NCBI GenBank assembly: GCA_029378245.1
Contig: JARKIF010000003.1
Span: forward strand, 1,426,001-1,490,000
Length of the DNA: 64,000 nucleotides
Reading direction: 5' to 3'
Source: Roridomyces roridus
Lineage: Eukaryota > Basidiomycota > Agaricomycetes > Agaricales > Mycenaceae
Shown here: positions 11,234 to 23,124 of the stretch, piece after piece
Layout of the letters: each line of letters begins with the position of its first letter
How positions within the stretch are numbered: the stretch's first letter is position 1
The notes under the pieces: model-generated
Told to the model about the DNA's origin: nothing
What the model saw: the letters and a program-made list of their open reading frames with translations, nothing else
The model's database searches: none
Made by a program: the position numbers and the translations under genes

Positions 11234-14143
11234 ATGTCCAGCAAGCGCAAGGAAAGTCAAGGCGAGCATTCTGGACGAGCGAGGAAGAAAATCAAGCTGG
11301 ACGAGGCCAGGACCATCCCTGTCCAGACACCAGGGCCGTCCTCAAACCGTTCGTTGCTTCTACCAACAAGAACGCACACAATTGAAACAACGCACAGAAA
11401 AGCGTCTGGGAGGTGCTATCGATGTGGAGAGATTCACAGAGGTAGCACACATCCTCAAGTGGCACACCCCTTGTTTCTGAGAATTTGCAACAGGCTCGGG
11501 CCTTTGAGATTGATGCAATGCACAAGGCAATGAAATCAGCAAGGTTCGCGCTGCGCTAGCTTGGTGCTTCTTTCCTCATGTCGTCTCGCACAGTGCGAGC
11601 TCTACACAACGGGTCTGGCAAACCCTTCCTCGCCATCTGCGTCGAAGAGCGGCCAGTCACGATGTTCGTCGCGTACCACTTCGCTTACGCGACCGAGCGC
11701 GACAGGAGGTAAATTTTCGCGTCAAAAGATCCGTATCCCTCAACTCAAGTCTTTTGTGCAGATGAACGCTGTGAAAATCAAGGCTCCTGCGCGTTTAATG
11801 TCGAAAAGAGGCAAGGACAAGCGCCTTTCTCGGACAGAGACGTTTCTCAAACGGCAACGCGACAAATCGTGGCTGGAGACTCACATCTGGCACGCAAAAC
11901 GTATGAGAATGGAAAATATGTGGGGTTACCGTTTGGTTCGAACTCGATCTTCGCTCCCTTTTCGTTTTAACACGACCACAGGCGGTCACTCCCACGGAGA
12001 AAGCATTCCGCCCGTCTCACAGAGCGTCTGTTCATGGTGCTATCCTTCATGATGCTTCGTATCAATCTATCATACAAGTTTCTGGGCCGGAAAAGATACT
12101 GAGGAATGTTTTGGATGGTTGTTGTGATCTTCAAGGACCAGGTCCTGGGGCGATGCGGTTAGAACCTTTTTGATTCCCCAATACCCATGGCTCAAAGCAT
12201 CGTACAGATATGTTGCCGGTTCTAGGACACTCGACACACATATCTACTTGCCCGGCGGTTATCCATTCGGTCTCATCGGTCCTGCGACCATCTTTTGGAA
12301 ATCAGTTGCCAAGGATGGTTCTGTTCCCGACGGCGCATCGAAAAAGTCTGGCAAGGGCAAGGAACCTGCTGTGGCATCTTCAAATCCGGATACTATTCCT
12401 CGGACTGTTTGGATCTTAACCCACCCCGCTATATCCGACCAAGTCTTCCAAGCCGTCAAGACGTCGGCCTCTCTTGTCCTTGATGCGGCTCGCCAACAGG
12501 CACCAGAGGGCACGCAAATCCATGAGATCGGAGTTGAGATTGAGGACTTGAGCGGGCAGATTAATGCATTCGAGATTATGGGCCCCAAAGCCAATCAGGT
12601 CCTGAAGGGCGCTTTGTCTCCGATCACCAACGATTCGAGGGAGGATTTCCGGAAGGTGTGTATCTTTTAATCATTGTCTCACCGCACTAAAACCCGCGCA
12701 GTTTTGGGCACTTTTGACGGATTTACAAACATCGGGTTCTATACCTCGCGGGACCATCATAGGTTTCAAGGTCTTGGATCCTCGATTGAAGTGAGACCTT
12801 TTTTTGTCTCCTTCTCAATTCATTTACGCGTGAAATCAGATTCCCTCCGAAGAATGCGAAACCGAGCAATACCCCAGCACCCACTTTCATTCAACCCACC
12901 GCTGCGTTGGCTCAAAGCGAAATTTGGGACGAATCAGTACGCGACAGTCTCAAGAAGCCTCGTTGCAAGAAAAAAGACATTGACGAGAGAAGATCAAAGG
13001 TAGGGTTGATCACTTGAGTGTTAGCACCAATACTTGAAAATGTGCAGAACCTTGTCCCTGGAACACCTTTGAATCCTCTGCGCCAAGACGACCGAGTGCC
13101 AGTGCTACTTATTCAACGTTCCGTAGAACGCGGTGGTGGCTCTTCGACCGATCTTGCTCTCCATGGGTGGACATTACTTTTCCCCGCGGGGTGGTCCATG
13201 CCCTTACTTTCATCACTCATATTCACCGGGACTCGCGTCGGAGGTCAGCGTGAGCGTCAGACACAGGCATTTGAAGCAGGAGTCGGCTACTTCCCGCGCG
13301 ACTATCCGCTCTGCGGGACTTACGATGCTTATGCCGGTGCACGCGAGGCTGAGGAGCGTGCCCGATGGGAGCGAACGCCACCTGCAAAACGGGCTAATTA
13401 CGCGCTGCTTGGTACGCGTAGTCCGTGGCGTCCAGACTGGGGCGTTGTCCTTGGTATCGAGGCTCCAGCAGATGCGCCCGTAGTATCTACGCAGCGCGAG
13501 GCAGGACAGGAGATGGTGGCGCAGTCGTGGCTTTTCCACGGGCAAACCGTGGGTCCTCTCATCCAACGATTGCTACCCTCGAATTCCACCGCTCGCCCGA
13601 GGGCACTGGCGAATGAGCTCAACGACCTACGGCGCAAACGTTTACTGCCACCATTGACACAGACGCCAGTTGCGTTGATGCAAGGTGCCTTGGTGCGCGT
13701 GCGGCTTACACCGTGCAACCGTGGACGACCCGGAGACTTGGCATTAATTTACGCTGTTGGCGACGAGGAAGCGCGTATGTGGAGACGGGCGCCGGGGAAG
13801 GATACCGAGTCTAATGCTCCACCAGAGGTTTGTCTGCGCAGCTCTCTGTGTTCATGACGATAATTCAATTGGGCTAGTTCGCAATATCGCCGGAGCATAT
13901 TATAGGGTACGTGACGACCGGCAACTTTTCTCTCTCGCATGGGGAGGGTCTCGCGATTGGTGCTGTGGCTTTGACGAGTATACTGCGGTTGAGAGAACAA
14001 TCTCAGAGGTGAAACCATCTTGCAGTGACTGATCACCACTGATTTTCATTCCCAGACTTGCATCGAAGGAGCTTCTTGTCAAAGTACGAGATCGCGACGA
14101 GCCACACTGTCGAGCAGCGTTCTTGGAAGTATTGGACATATAG
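11234..14143 (+). CDS. POP1: ribonuclease P/MRP protein subunit Pop1
   Basis: Pop1 is the large protein of nuclear RNase P and RNase MRP, needed for tRNA 5' processing and rRNA cleavage. The start ATG 11234 gives MSSKRKESQGEHSGRARKKI, a basic nuclear-type N-terminus. The POP1 N-terminal domain shows RLMSKRGKDKRLSRTETFLK and LETHIWHAKRMRMENMWGY, which are hallmark residues. Next come SYRYVAGSRTLDTHIYLPGG, the POPLD domain with LHGWTLLFPAGWSMPLL and VGYFPRDYPLCG, and a C-terminal fold with GYVTTGNFSLSHGEGLAIG ending FLEVLDI-TAG at 14143. Many short introns split the N-terminal part. It converges with the Borealin gene, with only 25 bases between stop codons. Confidence 0.93.
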
Positions 14144-14168
14144 AGATACAGATATATAAATTAACATG

Positions 14169-15532
14169 TTATATGGTCCACTTGTCTACTGCTGCACGGA
14201 CGAGCATTCGCATTTCCTCGCGCGCCTGCTTTTTCGCACTGTCACTTATACCCTCCAAGGCATCAATTTCGCCTGGAGACGTCTGCAACACATCGAACGC
14301 GAGCAGATGACCGTCCGTGGTAGATAACGTGACCGGTAACGTCGACTGCGTGCGTGTATGTGAGGGGACGCGAGGCGTCGTAGGCGGCGGCCCCGCAGGC
14401 TGTGGAAATTTGAACTGCAAGAATTGGGTTTGCGACTTGGTATGTCCGTGCATTTGGGTGGGTGCACGAGGCAGGGGCTGCGTACCGCCCAGAGAAGAAG
14501 ACGAGGATTGGTGTGAGAAAAGTGACGAATGCGATGCAGCACGCGAGACGGGCCTCGATGGATCAGGACTGGCACCACCGTTGGCGGCGAGCGAGAAGGA
14601 GGGGTCGCGATGGATGGTGATGCTACTCTTGGTGCGTTTGAGCGCCCTACTCGGACCTCCTCCAACTTCGGCATGATCCTGCCATACATCGTATGGATTA
14701 ATGATGGGCGAGCCGTTGACGCTGAGAACGCTCTCGTCCTTGCGCGGCAAACGCACGGTGCCACCAGGATAACCCACAGTCTTGGGGACCATGGGATTGA
14801 ATGTGTTGATGGACGGGACCCGTGCACGGGGCTGAGCATTAGTCGTTTGCTTCAGCTTTGAAGGTGAGACAGGAGCGCGGGGGAGATGAGTCGAAGTGTT
14901 GTTATTGAACGGCGGTCTGACTTTGTGAGGGCTGGGAGAGCCAAATGCGCGCGACTATGGACGCGATGAGCGATTTTCAGGAGCGGAATGAAATGCAAAG
15001 CTACCATGCTCGATGCCTTTGCTCCAGCTGCCGCGAGGATGCGTGCTCTCTGGGCTGTCCCTGGCCCAGTCGACGAGCCAGCTTTCTTCTGCGGTGAAGT
15101 GGTCAGTCGCGCTGCAATCTAGTCAGACCACCATTTCAAGCAGAAAAGGAGAGGCGCACCGTTCTTGGCCGCTTTCTGAGAGTCCCCCGACGCGTCTTCC
15201 TGGCTGGCAACCCACTTCCTCTTCCGAGTCGATTTGTCGATTTCGGTCGCGCCGGCTGCAACAAATCGTTCGCGTTGAACACCACGAAGAGCAGCCTGGA
15301 TGTTGCCGTTGTACTTGGCCCCAAAGTCGCGCATCTTCATGGCGCGAACCTGTTTAGGGATGCGAGAGACGAGGCCCTCTTGGTGAATGGAAAAGTTGTG
15401 CAGATGGTCATTGAGCCAGGACTTGAGCTGGGCCTTGCGGTGGGAGACCTCGATGTCGAGGTTGGCGATGAGCTGCTGCTTCTCGTCGATGCTGAACATG
15501 TTGAGAGAAGGCGGATCAGGAGCACGTGACAA
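14169..15532 (-). CDS. Borealin N-terminal domain protein (chromosomal passenger complex)
   Basis: The first exon encodes MSRAPDPPSLNMFSIDEKQQ, then LIANLDIEVSHRKAQLKSWL and IHQEGLVSRIPKQVRAMKM-RDFGAKYNGNIQAALRG. This matches the Borealin/Nbl1 N-terminal helix that bundles with INCENP and Survivin. Known Borealins target Aurora B to centromeres. The rest is basic (KSTRKRKW), then Ser/Pro-rich with VPSINTFNPMVPKTVGYPGG and a C-terminal segment LSTTDGHLLAFDVLQ. That makes it longer than yeast Nbl1 and more like animal Borealin. Either ATG 15532 or ATG 15499 (MFSIDEK) could be used. It is divergent from the Erg26-like gene across about 105 bases. Confidence 0.8.
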
Positions 15533-15638
15533 CTGTCGCGAAATTCAAAAATTCCAAGTGGTCAGATATCTTTCAGAACGTCTGCCGTCTTCCTTTCTCC
15601 TCACCCTACCCTACCACCTTGAGGTCAACGCGACGAAT

Positions 15639-17091
15639 ATGTCACCAGACATTTATTGCGTTATTGGCGGCAGCGGTTTCGTCGGTCGCCACATTGTCCA
15701 GCAGCTTGTCGACCGCGGCGACATTGTTTCAGTCATAGACATTGTACAGCGCTACCACGATGTCCCATTCTACCCGGCAGACATCACAGACCAGGCCCAG
15801 GTTGCAGCAGCGCTCAAGTCTAGTGATACTACATGCATAATCCACACCGCCTCTCCGCCCGCTGCCTTGAAGCTCGAGGACCCGGATCTCTACTGGCGCG
15901 TCAATGTCGGTGGTACGAAAGCAATAATTGCCGCCGCGGTCGAGACTGGTGTTCGCAAGCTCGTTTTCACGAGTTCCGCCGGCGTTGTCTTCAACGGCGC
16001 AGACCTCATTGATGTCGACGAGCGAACACCCTTTCCCAAAAAACCCATGGACGCCTACACCGAATCAAAAGCCAAGGCCGAGGAGGCGGTTCTCGAGGCC
16101 AATGGCAAGGGTGGGCTATTAACTGTGGCCCTCCGACCGGCCGGAATCTTTGGGTGAGTGTACAATTCCATTCTTGGCCACTTTCACCAATGATGTCTAG
16201 CCCAGGAGATCGTCAAGTCATGGCTGGCCTGTATCAGGTCTACGAGCGCGGCCAAACCAACTTTCAAATCGGCGACAATAACAACCTTTTCGACTGGACG
16301 TATGTCGGCAACGTTGCCGCTGCCCACCTGCTTGCTGCTGACCGCCTCGACGACCCGCCACCAGCCCCCGTGCTCAACGACCTCCCAGAGATACCCAAAA
16401 CGCCCGAGGAAGTTCCACCTCTGACGAAAAAAGAGGATGAACTGATACACTTTGCCCTACCGGACATCAACATCACTACTGGCGTGCGTCGGATTCCGAC
16501 ATCTGAGGCGCGCCCACTTGGTCCGTGTATCGTTCCCCCGCCGAACGCCGACGCACTCGTTGCTGCTTTCAGCGGCCCTGCACCGCAGACTCGGCCTATC
16601 ATGCGCACCCGCTTCGACCCTCTGTCTGATTATACCATCGCGCGCACAAAAATACATGCACCTGGTACCTCCCCATTGCAGGTTGCAGGCCAGGCCTTCT
16701 TCATCACAAATGGCGAGCCTTGTTACTTTTGGGACTTTGCCCGCCTACTATGGCGCCACCTCGATGAGATATTCCCAGAGAAGGCGGCCGCGCGGAAGAG
16801 GGGTGTGTGGCAGCTGCCAAAGCAGGTGGGCATGCTCGCAGCTGAGGGCGCCGAGTGGTGGGGGTGGCTTACCGGCAAGGACCCAACTTTCACAAAATTC
16901 AAGGTGTCCTTCTCCTGCGCAAACCGGTGGTACAACATCGAGAAGGCGCGGAGGGTGCTCGGGTATGAGCCCAAGGTCGGTGTCGAGGAAGGCGTTCGGT
17001 TGATGGTGGAGGTGCGTTTCTCAATTCTCAGTTCTACTCGAAGACTAATATCGTCCAGTGGTGGAAGACGGAGCATTTAAAAACACGTTAG
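15639..17091 (+). CDS. ERG26: Erg26-like sterol-4-alpha-carboxylate 3-dehydrogenase (3-beta-HSD/SDR)
   Basis: An extended short-chain dehydrogenase. The Rossmann glycine motif is CVIGGSGFVGRHIVQQL at the N-terminus, followed by IIHTASPP, the Ser in VFTSSAGVVFNG, and the catalytic Tyr-x3-Lys in AYTESKAKAEEA. LRPAGIFG is joined by a 50-base intron to PGDRQVMAGL. DWTYVGNVAAAHLLA and the late FFITNGEP-YFWDFARLLW are typical of 3-beta-hydroxysteroid dehydrogenase/C4-decarboxylase. Erg26 removes the C4 carboxyl of methyl sterols in ergosterol synthesis at the ER. About 110 Pro-rich residues are inserted between these two blocks, so the protein is longer than yeast Erg26. A last small exon gives WWKTEHLKTR-TAG at 17091. 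Confidence 0.82.
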
Positions 17092-17153
17092 ACATTAGGT
17101 CGACTACTTATCGGATACCATAATTATGCATATAGTCGTTCATTGGGATGCTT

Positions 17154-19750
17154 CTATTCTTCCTCTTCCGCAAACATACCCACAAAACTTGCAAACACCT
17201 TCATGCGCTCCGCAATTTGTCTATTGCAGTCCCGGATATTGTGCCTTGGGAATATCAACGTTGCGGAAGGAACAGAAAGAAAGGATGGCACCTTGTCGTC
17301 TCGCCAGACTGGGGCGTCAACTCTGCCCAATCCTCGTCCACGTCAATCTCCAAAACGGTACCATCGAAAAACATGATCTTATATCGACCTCCCTGTGAGA
17401 CGCGCGAACCGTGCCGGATGCACCAGCCCACCGAGGGGATGAATTTAGTTTGTGGTGCAAGTTGGTTCGCTGCGGTAAAGTCCAAATCGTCTTTGCACCA
17501 AGTTGGCAAAACTACAGTCTTTCCGAGCACCGAGAGATGTTGGCCTTCGACACTGGCTTTGTCAAGGAGAGGATCGACGTCGATTTGGCTCACGGCAAGC
17601 TTGGGTGGCCGGGGAAGAAAATTGAACGTCGAAAGGGATTGTGTGGAGGAAACGCTGGTTGGCAAAGGGGTATGACGGCGCCGCTTCGAGTAGGGAAATG
17701 AGATGGAGTGGTCTTGGCATTCCAGCTGCTCAAGAGCGTCGCAGCTGCGCAAGAAACCAACCACGTGCACGACGTTTTCTTGTTCAATTGCCTCCAGGGC
17801 ATCCCAGTCCGCGAGGGAGATAAATGGCGGTTCGTCGATGGTGCGCAGAACCTTCTTCGTCCATTCTTCTCCACGTGCTCCAGATGTATGTTTGGCGATC
17901 TCCCACGACCCGGACTGTCGAGAAAGGCGAATGCGCATGCGAGGACCGTCGGCGGATCCAAAAAGAAGCTCGATGTCTGCTGGGGGTGAATTGGCCATCA
18001 ACGTGCATTTCGCCACTCCGGTATGCAGCATCAACTTTTTCATGATGAGCTCAGCAAGCGAAAGATTTGACCGCGTACCTTGGGTGTTCGTTGCTTGATA
18101 CGTTCAACAAGTAGCCCCGCATCGTTGTATTGCCGCCAATAAGCAGACGGTAAACTATCGACCGTATATTTCTTCGTGGGTTCGGCTAGGCAGCAGGGGA
18201 GACTGAGATGAGGTGCACTATAAATCTCGATCTAAGCTCGGAAGCGTCAATGCGGTGAATTGCGCCATGGAGTGCTCCCACCTCGGTCCCGCTTGGACTG
18301 ATCAAAAGAACTTCTACGCCCTTTTGACCTCGTCTCCGTTCACCCTCCCGCAGATCTACCAGAAGCGAATGCGACGGAAGAATGGTGACTTGGCCGTGCA
18401 CGGTTTTATGCACTTCTGGAGCCAGTAACATTGTCGTGAATGGCACCGGTCTCGTGGTTCCAATGGGAATGGGCTGCAGTTGAGCTGTAAGATACAAGTG
18501 ATTACGGTGGCAAAGTGCACTCACAGGATTGTCAGAGATGTCATCATCTTGAGTGACTGGCCGTTCGACACGCCGAGGAAACGGTTCTAGAGAGAGCTCG
18601 GACAAATCTAGACTCTTCTTAAGCGGCAAAGGATCAGAAACTATGCGTTTTGTCGATGCTTCATGCCGCAGCCGATGAATGCCTCTTAAATCGTCGTTGG
18701 CCGTGTTATTTAAAAACCTTTTGCGTCGCGAGTATATGTCTTGTTTTGAGCCCGAGACTGATTCGAATAGAGCATGCTTGCTGAGGATGCTGTTGGAAAG
18801 TTTTGGTCCATTCTCGCCTAGAGGGGTGACTGGCAGATTGGCCTCGAAGAAGGGATGTCCGGGTATGGCGTGGAGCTCAATTCTTTGCTTGGGATCCTTG
18901 AAAATATGTTGAAGCAAGTCCAAGGGGTGGCCACAAACTCCCACCGTTTCTACCATTCTGGCCATCAAATCTTGCGCCTCCAGAGACGCGTTTTCGGGCA
19001 AATTGACCTCGGATGGACATCGGCCGGACAGACATGCGAGTGAGGTGCACCCCGCAGAAAATATGTCCGAATCGAATGAGTATGGATGACCAGCGAGGAT
19101 TTCCCTGGAAACTTGAGCAAGGATGCAGGGGAGAAGATTTGGGACATACGGGGCAACAAAGTGTGGTTGAGCGTCGAAACAGTCGAGAGGCAGTTTTGAA
19201 GGCGGTAATCGTGTAGCAAGATCAAAGTCACCGAGTTTCTGCTGTTGTAAGGCTGGGGCGGCAAAGAAATACAAGTCCACTTACAATCCTTCGATCGCTC
19301 GTCAGTAAAATGTTGGACGGCTTGATGTTGCGGTGAAGGATGCCTTGTTTCTTGAGATATATGAGAGCATCGACCAGGCTCTTGAGCAGACCGCGAAGAT
19401 GGGCCTCGTTCAACGTATTGTCCTCGAGGTATTTAGCAAGAGGGCCACCGGAACAGAGCTCGAGTAGATGAAAGTGCGCCGATGGAGCGGAAAAGGTCGA
19501 AAACAGGGTTACAATGCAGGGATGCGAGAGTGACTGGTGGAGAGCGCTAGAGCTGGGCAGAGAGCTGATTTTCCTCAGCGCGACCTGGCGATTGCGCAGA
19601 CGACCGCGTTTGCAATTAACCAGATATACGATGGAAGAGGTTCCAGAGCCAATCTCTTCCATCACATCGAAGTCCTCGGGCAGACTGAGGCTGGGAGAGA
19701 TGAATTGAGATGAATGATGCTTACCTCGAGCTCAGGTAGTATGTCCATGA
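17154..19750 (-). CDS. PLK4/SAK-like polo kinase with degenerate catalytic residues
   Basis: The N-terminal kinase domain shows IGSGTSSIVYLV, QVALRKI, LHRNIKPSNILL and KLGDFDLATRL. It continues to HFVAPEILAGHPYSFDSDIF across a 45-base intron. Three key positions differ from active kinases: the VAIK lysine aligns with Arg, the HRD aspartate is Asn (codon AAC), and DFG is DFD. The APE motif is intact. The C-terminal half resembles the PLK4 cryptic polo boxes: GQVTILPSHSLLVDLREGER, DAGLLVERIKQRTPK, AKCTLMANSPPADIELLFG. A final polo box follows (VGWCIRHGSR, FDGTVLEIDV, SGETTR). The last exon ends AERMKVFASFVGMFAEEEE. The 5' end is unresolved: the frame is open from about 19690 but no clean first exon was found. 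Ordinary Cdc5/Plk1 polo kinase is a less good fit. Confidence 0.7.
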
Positions 19751-20055
19751 AAGTATAGACGTGGGGTGGGAGTGGGCCTTTGGCAGTGCAGCCCAGACCG
19801 TCGGAGACCGTCGGTGGCTGAGGAAGAAAGACTCCGAGAAGAGCAAGTCGCGTCCCAACGACGCATCACCCGCTTAGCAAAATCCCTCTTTCCTCTCGAC
19901 GACGATCCTGGCGATACGAACAATTTTTTTTTCGCTGTGCGCCCAATAAACTAAACTTGCAGGGATGAGTGTACGTTAACGTCTTGTCTTTGCCAAGACT
20001 CCGTGGCTGAGCTACTACTTATACGACAGAAGACAACCGCGGAAGTGAGCAAATC
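19751..20055. other. intergenic between divergent PLK4-like and stress-protein genes
   Basis: About 300 bases, probably a shared promoter and leaders. On the + strand a 60-codon charged frame (EEERLREEQVASQRRITRLA, about 19790-19954) is open but has no ATG of its own. It could only be reached through a 36-base intron after ATGTCCATGAAA at 19741, which is too short to trust. Left unannotated. Confidence 0.3.
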
Positions 20056-21790
20056 ATGTCTTCTCCTCCCCCCTCCCCTGTGTCCCGTTATCTGCCTGGC
20101 CGCAGGTCCATATCCACGGAACTAACGCCGATGCAACAGCTGGATGAACAGGCGTCCCGGTTGATCATAAATGCGCTTGAACGGACCAACTCTGCGCAGT
20201 TACCTATCAAACCAGAAGTGAATTCTCGGGGCTCTTTCAGCAAAATGTCTTTCAGCTCGATGATGAGCGGTTTGTCGCTCAGTCGAACCGCGAGCGCCAG
20301 CAATTTGGTTGTTTCCGGGGCCGTAGAGGAGAAGGAACGTGGCCGGACTTCCTCCAAAGCCCAACAAGCTGCTCGTTCCGTCTCCCAAGCTGCCCCCGAG
20401 TCTGAAGATCCGTCCCGCAGCAGGTCGCGTGCCCGGTCCCAGTCACCCTTCTCATTCCGCCGTTTCCGCCAACAGCGAGATGCTTCGCCAACACCGCAGG
20501 CCCTCCCGCTCACGCATTCAGACGTGGACCTCACGTCGGAGGATACCTCCTCCGTTCGACCGCGTAATGCTTTCACCGACTATGCGGATGACTCGGGGGA
20601 CGATGTCACCAACGAGACGACTGACGACGAGGAAGAATGGAGCGACGAAGACATGTTTGACCCTGTTACTGAGCGCAACACCGAACACAACTCGATTGTC
20701 GTTCCCGCTTCAGCCCAGGATGACGTCGACGCAGACCCCCTCGGCGAAGGAGTCAACGTCGTTGTACCTCCCGACCCCTACTTCCCGAGCACGCTCAATG
20801 CTGGGTCCAGCACTCAGCGCGGCAAACGCAATCCACGACGGCGCAAGTCGACGCGGCAGGAGATTCTGCCCCTCGAAACGTCACGACCCATTTTCCAGCG
20901 CGATCGCTGCACGATAACCATTACTCAAGGTGACCCGGCGGCCGCTCTTGGCGATCGCAAGGCCAAGCGATACATTGTCGCTAGCGATCTCAGCGAAGAG
21001 AGTCGGTACGCTGTCGAGTGGGGCATTGGCACTGTCATCCGCGACGGCGACGAAATGATGATTGTGAACATTATGGAAAACGAGGCCAAAGTCGATCCTC
21101 CAATTCCTAATGCAGCCGACCGGGCAGGGAAACTGCGAAGTCAACAGGAGCGTCAAGGTCTCGCATACATCCTCTGTCGTCAGGCCACCAGCCTACTCCA
21201 GCGGACTAAATTGAACGTCACTGTCGTGTCCCAGGCATGGCATGCAAAGAATGCCCGCCACATGCTTTTAGGTATGTCGCGTTGACGTTGTTTGGCTTCT
21301 TCTGACTCTTGTACCCAGACGTCGTTGACTACCACGAGCCTACAATGCTGATCGTTGGGTCGCGTGGGCTTGGTCAATTGAAAGGGTACTCGTAACTTCA
21401 ACCTCCCAATTCATTTGGCTCACTATTCACAGGATCCTTCTTGGTTCCACGTCACATTATCTCATCGAGGTATGTCATTGTGTACTTTGCGTCGAAAAGG
21501 CAGTTTAGAAGTGTTTGCAGAAATGCTCTGTTCCCGTCATGGTGGCCAGGAGGCGTCTAAAAAGGCCCCCCAGGCGGGCGGCGCACTTGGCAACGCACCG
21601 TGCACATGTCTCGCTCGCAGAAGCTGCCATCGACCGCGTTGCGTCCAAAGTGGACTCGGACGTGCAGGTCATGCGAGACGAAATTCAGCGTGCAGAAGAT
21701 CGGCGTGAACCGGAGTCGCATGCGATGGAGGAAGCTGAGGAGGAAGAGGAATTGGATGAAGAAACTATGGTCAAGGTTCCGGGAGAATAA
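20056..21790 (+). CDS. universal stress protein (UspA) domain protein with long disordered N-terminus
   Basis: The start ATG 20056 gives MSSPPPSPVSRYLPGRRSIS. The first 280 or so residues are Ser/Pro/Arg-rich and acidic (TTDDEEEWSDEDMFDP), then basic (RGKRNPRRRKSTRQE). A Usp fold follows: RYIVASDLSEESRYAVEWGI, MMIVNIMENEAKVD, and the ATP-binding-type glycine motif IVGSRGLGQLKG-LLGSTSHYLIEKCSVPVMV joined across two introns. It ends in an acidic tail (EEAEEEEELDEETMVKVPGE). Fungal USP proteins of this layout bind nucleotides and are linked to stress responses; the specific role here is unknown. Confidence 0.82.
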
Positions 21791-21871
21791 TACAGGACAC
21801 GGTCCTTGTTGATACCATTTCTTAGTCGCGGAGTACAGCCACTCCCCTATACCTTGCACTCGAACATATCA

Positions 21872-22922
21872 ATGCAACAGGATCCCACTCAAATACTTGA
21901 GCTGCGCATCCACTCTTCCTCCGTTCACCTCTATGATGAATCCACGAACGAGTACGATTCAATCTGTCTGCTCAAAGCACCTCTGCACGAATTTCTTCGA
22001 TACTCTCGCGAAGAAATGTCGAAATGGCTGATTGACCTGGCCCATGATATCTGCGACCCGGCCAATTTGCGCGGCTCGTTGCTCGTATGGAAAGAGCTGT
22101 CGCAGGATTGGGATCCCGTTGCACACACGGACCCCTTAACCGCCTCTGTCTACCGTTACCAGCTTCCGCCTAGGCCTGATATCTTTGTCGATCTTTCCAA
22201 GATCAGTTCACGCGAGGGGAGGTCCGTTGCAAGCTCTGGTCCTGCGCAATCCGTCACCCAGCGCGATGGCAAGTGTTGGGTCACCGGTTGTCTCGATCCC
22301 AGGGCTACCCAGATATGCCCCAGGCGTGTAGGGGATATCATCGGCGCACAAATACTCCGTACATTCGCTAATCTCGAGCCTCCGCCTGGTCTTTCCATCT
22401 GCGATGGAATCTTCCGCGTCAGCCTCTCAGGGGCGTTGGATTTCTGGTTCCGCGACTACACCGTTGGGTTTCGTCATGTTTCGGCGGTGGGGACATTCTC
22501 TTATACCCATCTTGAATTTCTACTTACTGACTATCCAGGACGTTTACGAGTGCCACTTGTTCGCGAGGGACTTTGACAGCCTTTACACTGTCGTAGGGAA
22601 ATTCGCCACACCACCTCCGCCACCGCCCTTCATTCTTCCCCCAGCGCTCCACGGTGCCCGCGCAGCCCCTCCTCGACCCCAGAGTCCCAATCTCCCTGCG
22701 CGAGGCCTTTTCCGTTGGCACTACCTCCAATGCGTGATAAACCAATTCGCTCACGATGATTACAAAAGCCTCTCCAACATTCGCATTCCTGGACTGTCCT
22801 TGTGGATGGAGGGGGACTCTGATGATGATGATGAGACCGACAGCGAGTTTGAAGAGCTGTCGAACGCGTTGGATCTCGCAAGAGATGTGCATGCTCTACA
22901 AGAGGGTGAAGGGCGTCGGTAA
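21872..22922 (+). CDS. basidiomycete hypothetical protein with degenerate HNH-nuclease-like core
   Basis: Two exons: 21872 to about 22488, then about 22539-22922, joined HVSA-DVYECHLFARDF across a 50-base intron with a TACTGAC branch site. The N-terminal part (about 130 residues) has no recognisable motif. The middle reads GKCWVTGCLDPRATQICPRR and then CDGIFRVSLSGALDFWF. This recalls the basidiomycete HNH family layout (C-x-TG...AH-x-x-P...NGLLL...LH-x-x-FD), but the three catalytic His/Asn/His positions seem absent. The tail is Pro-rich (ATPPPPPPFILPPALHG) and then acidic (GDSDDDDETDSEFEEL). Likely not an active nuclease. Function unknown. Confidence 0.5.
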
Positions 22923-23124
22923 GCGTTCGCGCAAGCACCAAGTAGAGCGGAGTCTGGAGGAGGCACCGAAGTTCGGAGTTGTATTCGGAGAATGATCATG
23001 CATGCATGGACCCGGACGATGGTGCAGACGAGAGGCGGCTCAGAAATAACATGGCAATATCCTAGATCCACGGCCATCGAGTAGTAGTAATACAGCCGAA
23101 TTGGATTGCACGAAAACATGGATT

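Noticed and set aside
18600..19300. First reading of the PLK4-like activation segment as lacking the APE motif (VSREI)
   Set aside because: A 45-base GTATGT...TTTCCAG intron restores HFVAPEILAGHPY, so APE is intact. Only the HRN, DFD and Arg changes were kept as evidence of degeneracy.
19741..19954. Possible small + strand protein with a charged helical segment (EEERLREEQVASQRRITRLA)
   Set aside because: There is no in-frame ATG in the open stretch, and the only route to one needs a 36-base intron, shorter than the others seen here.
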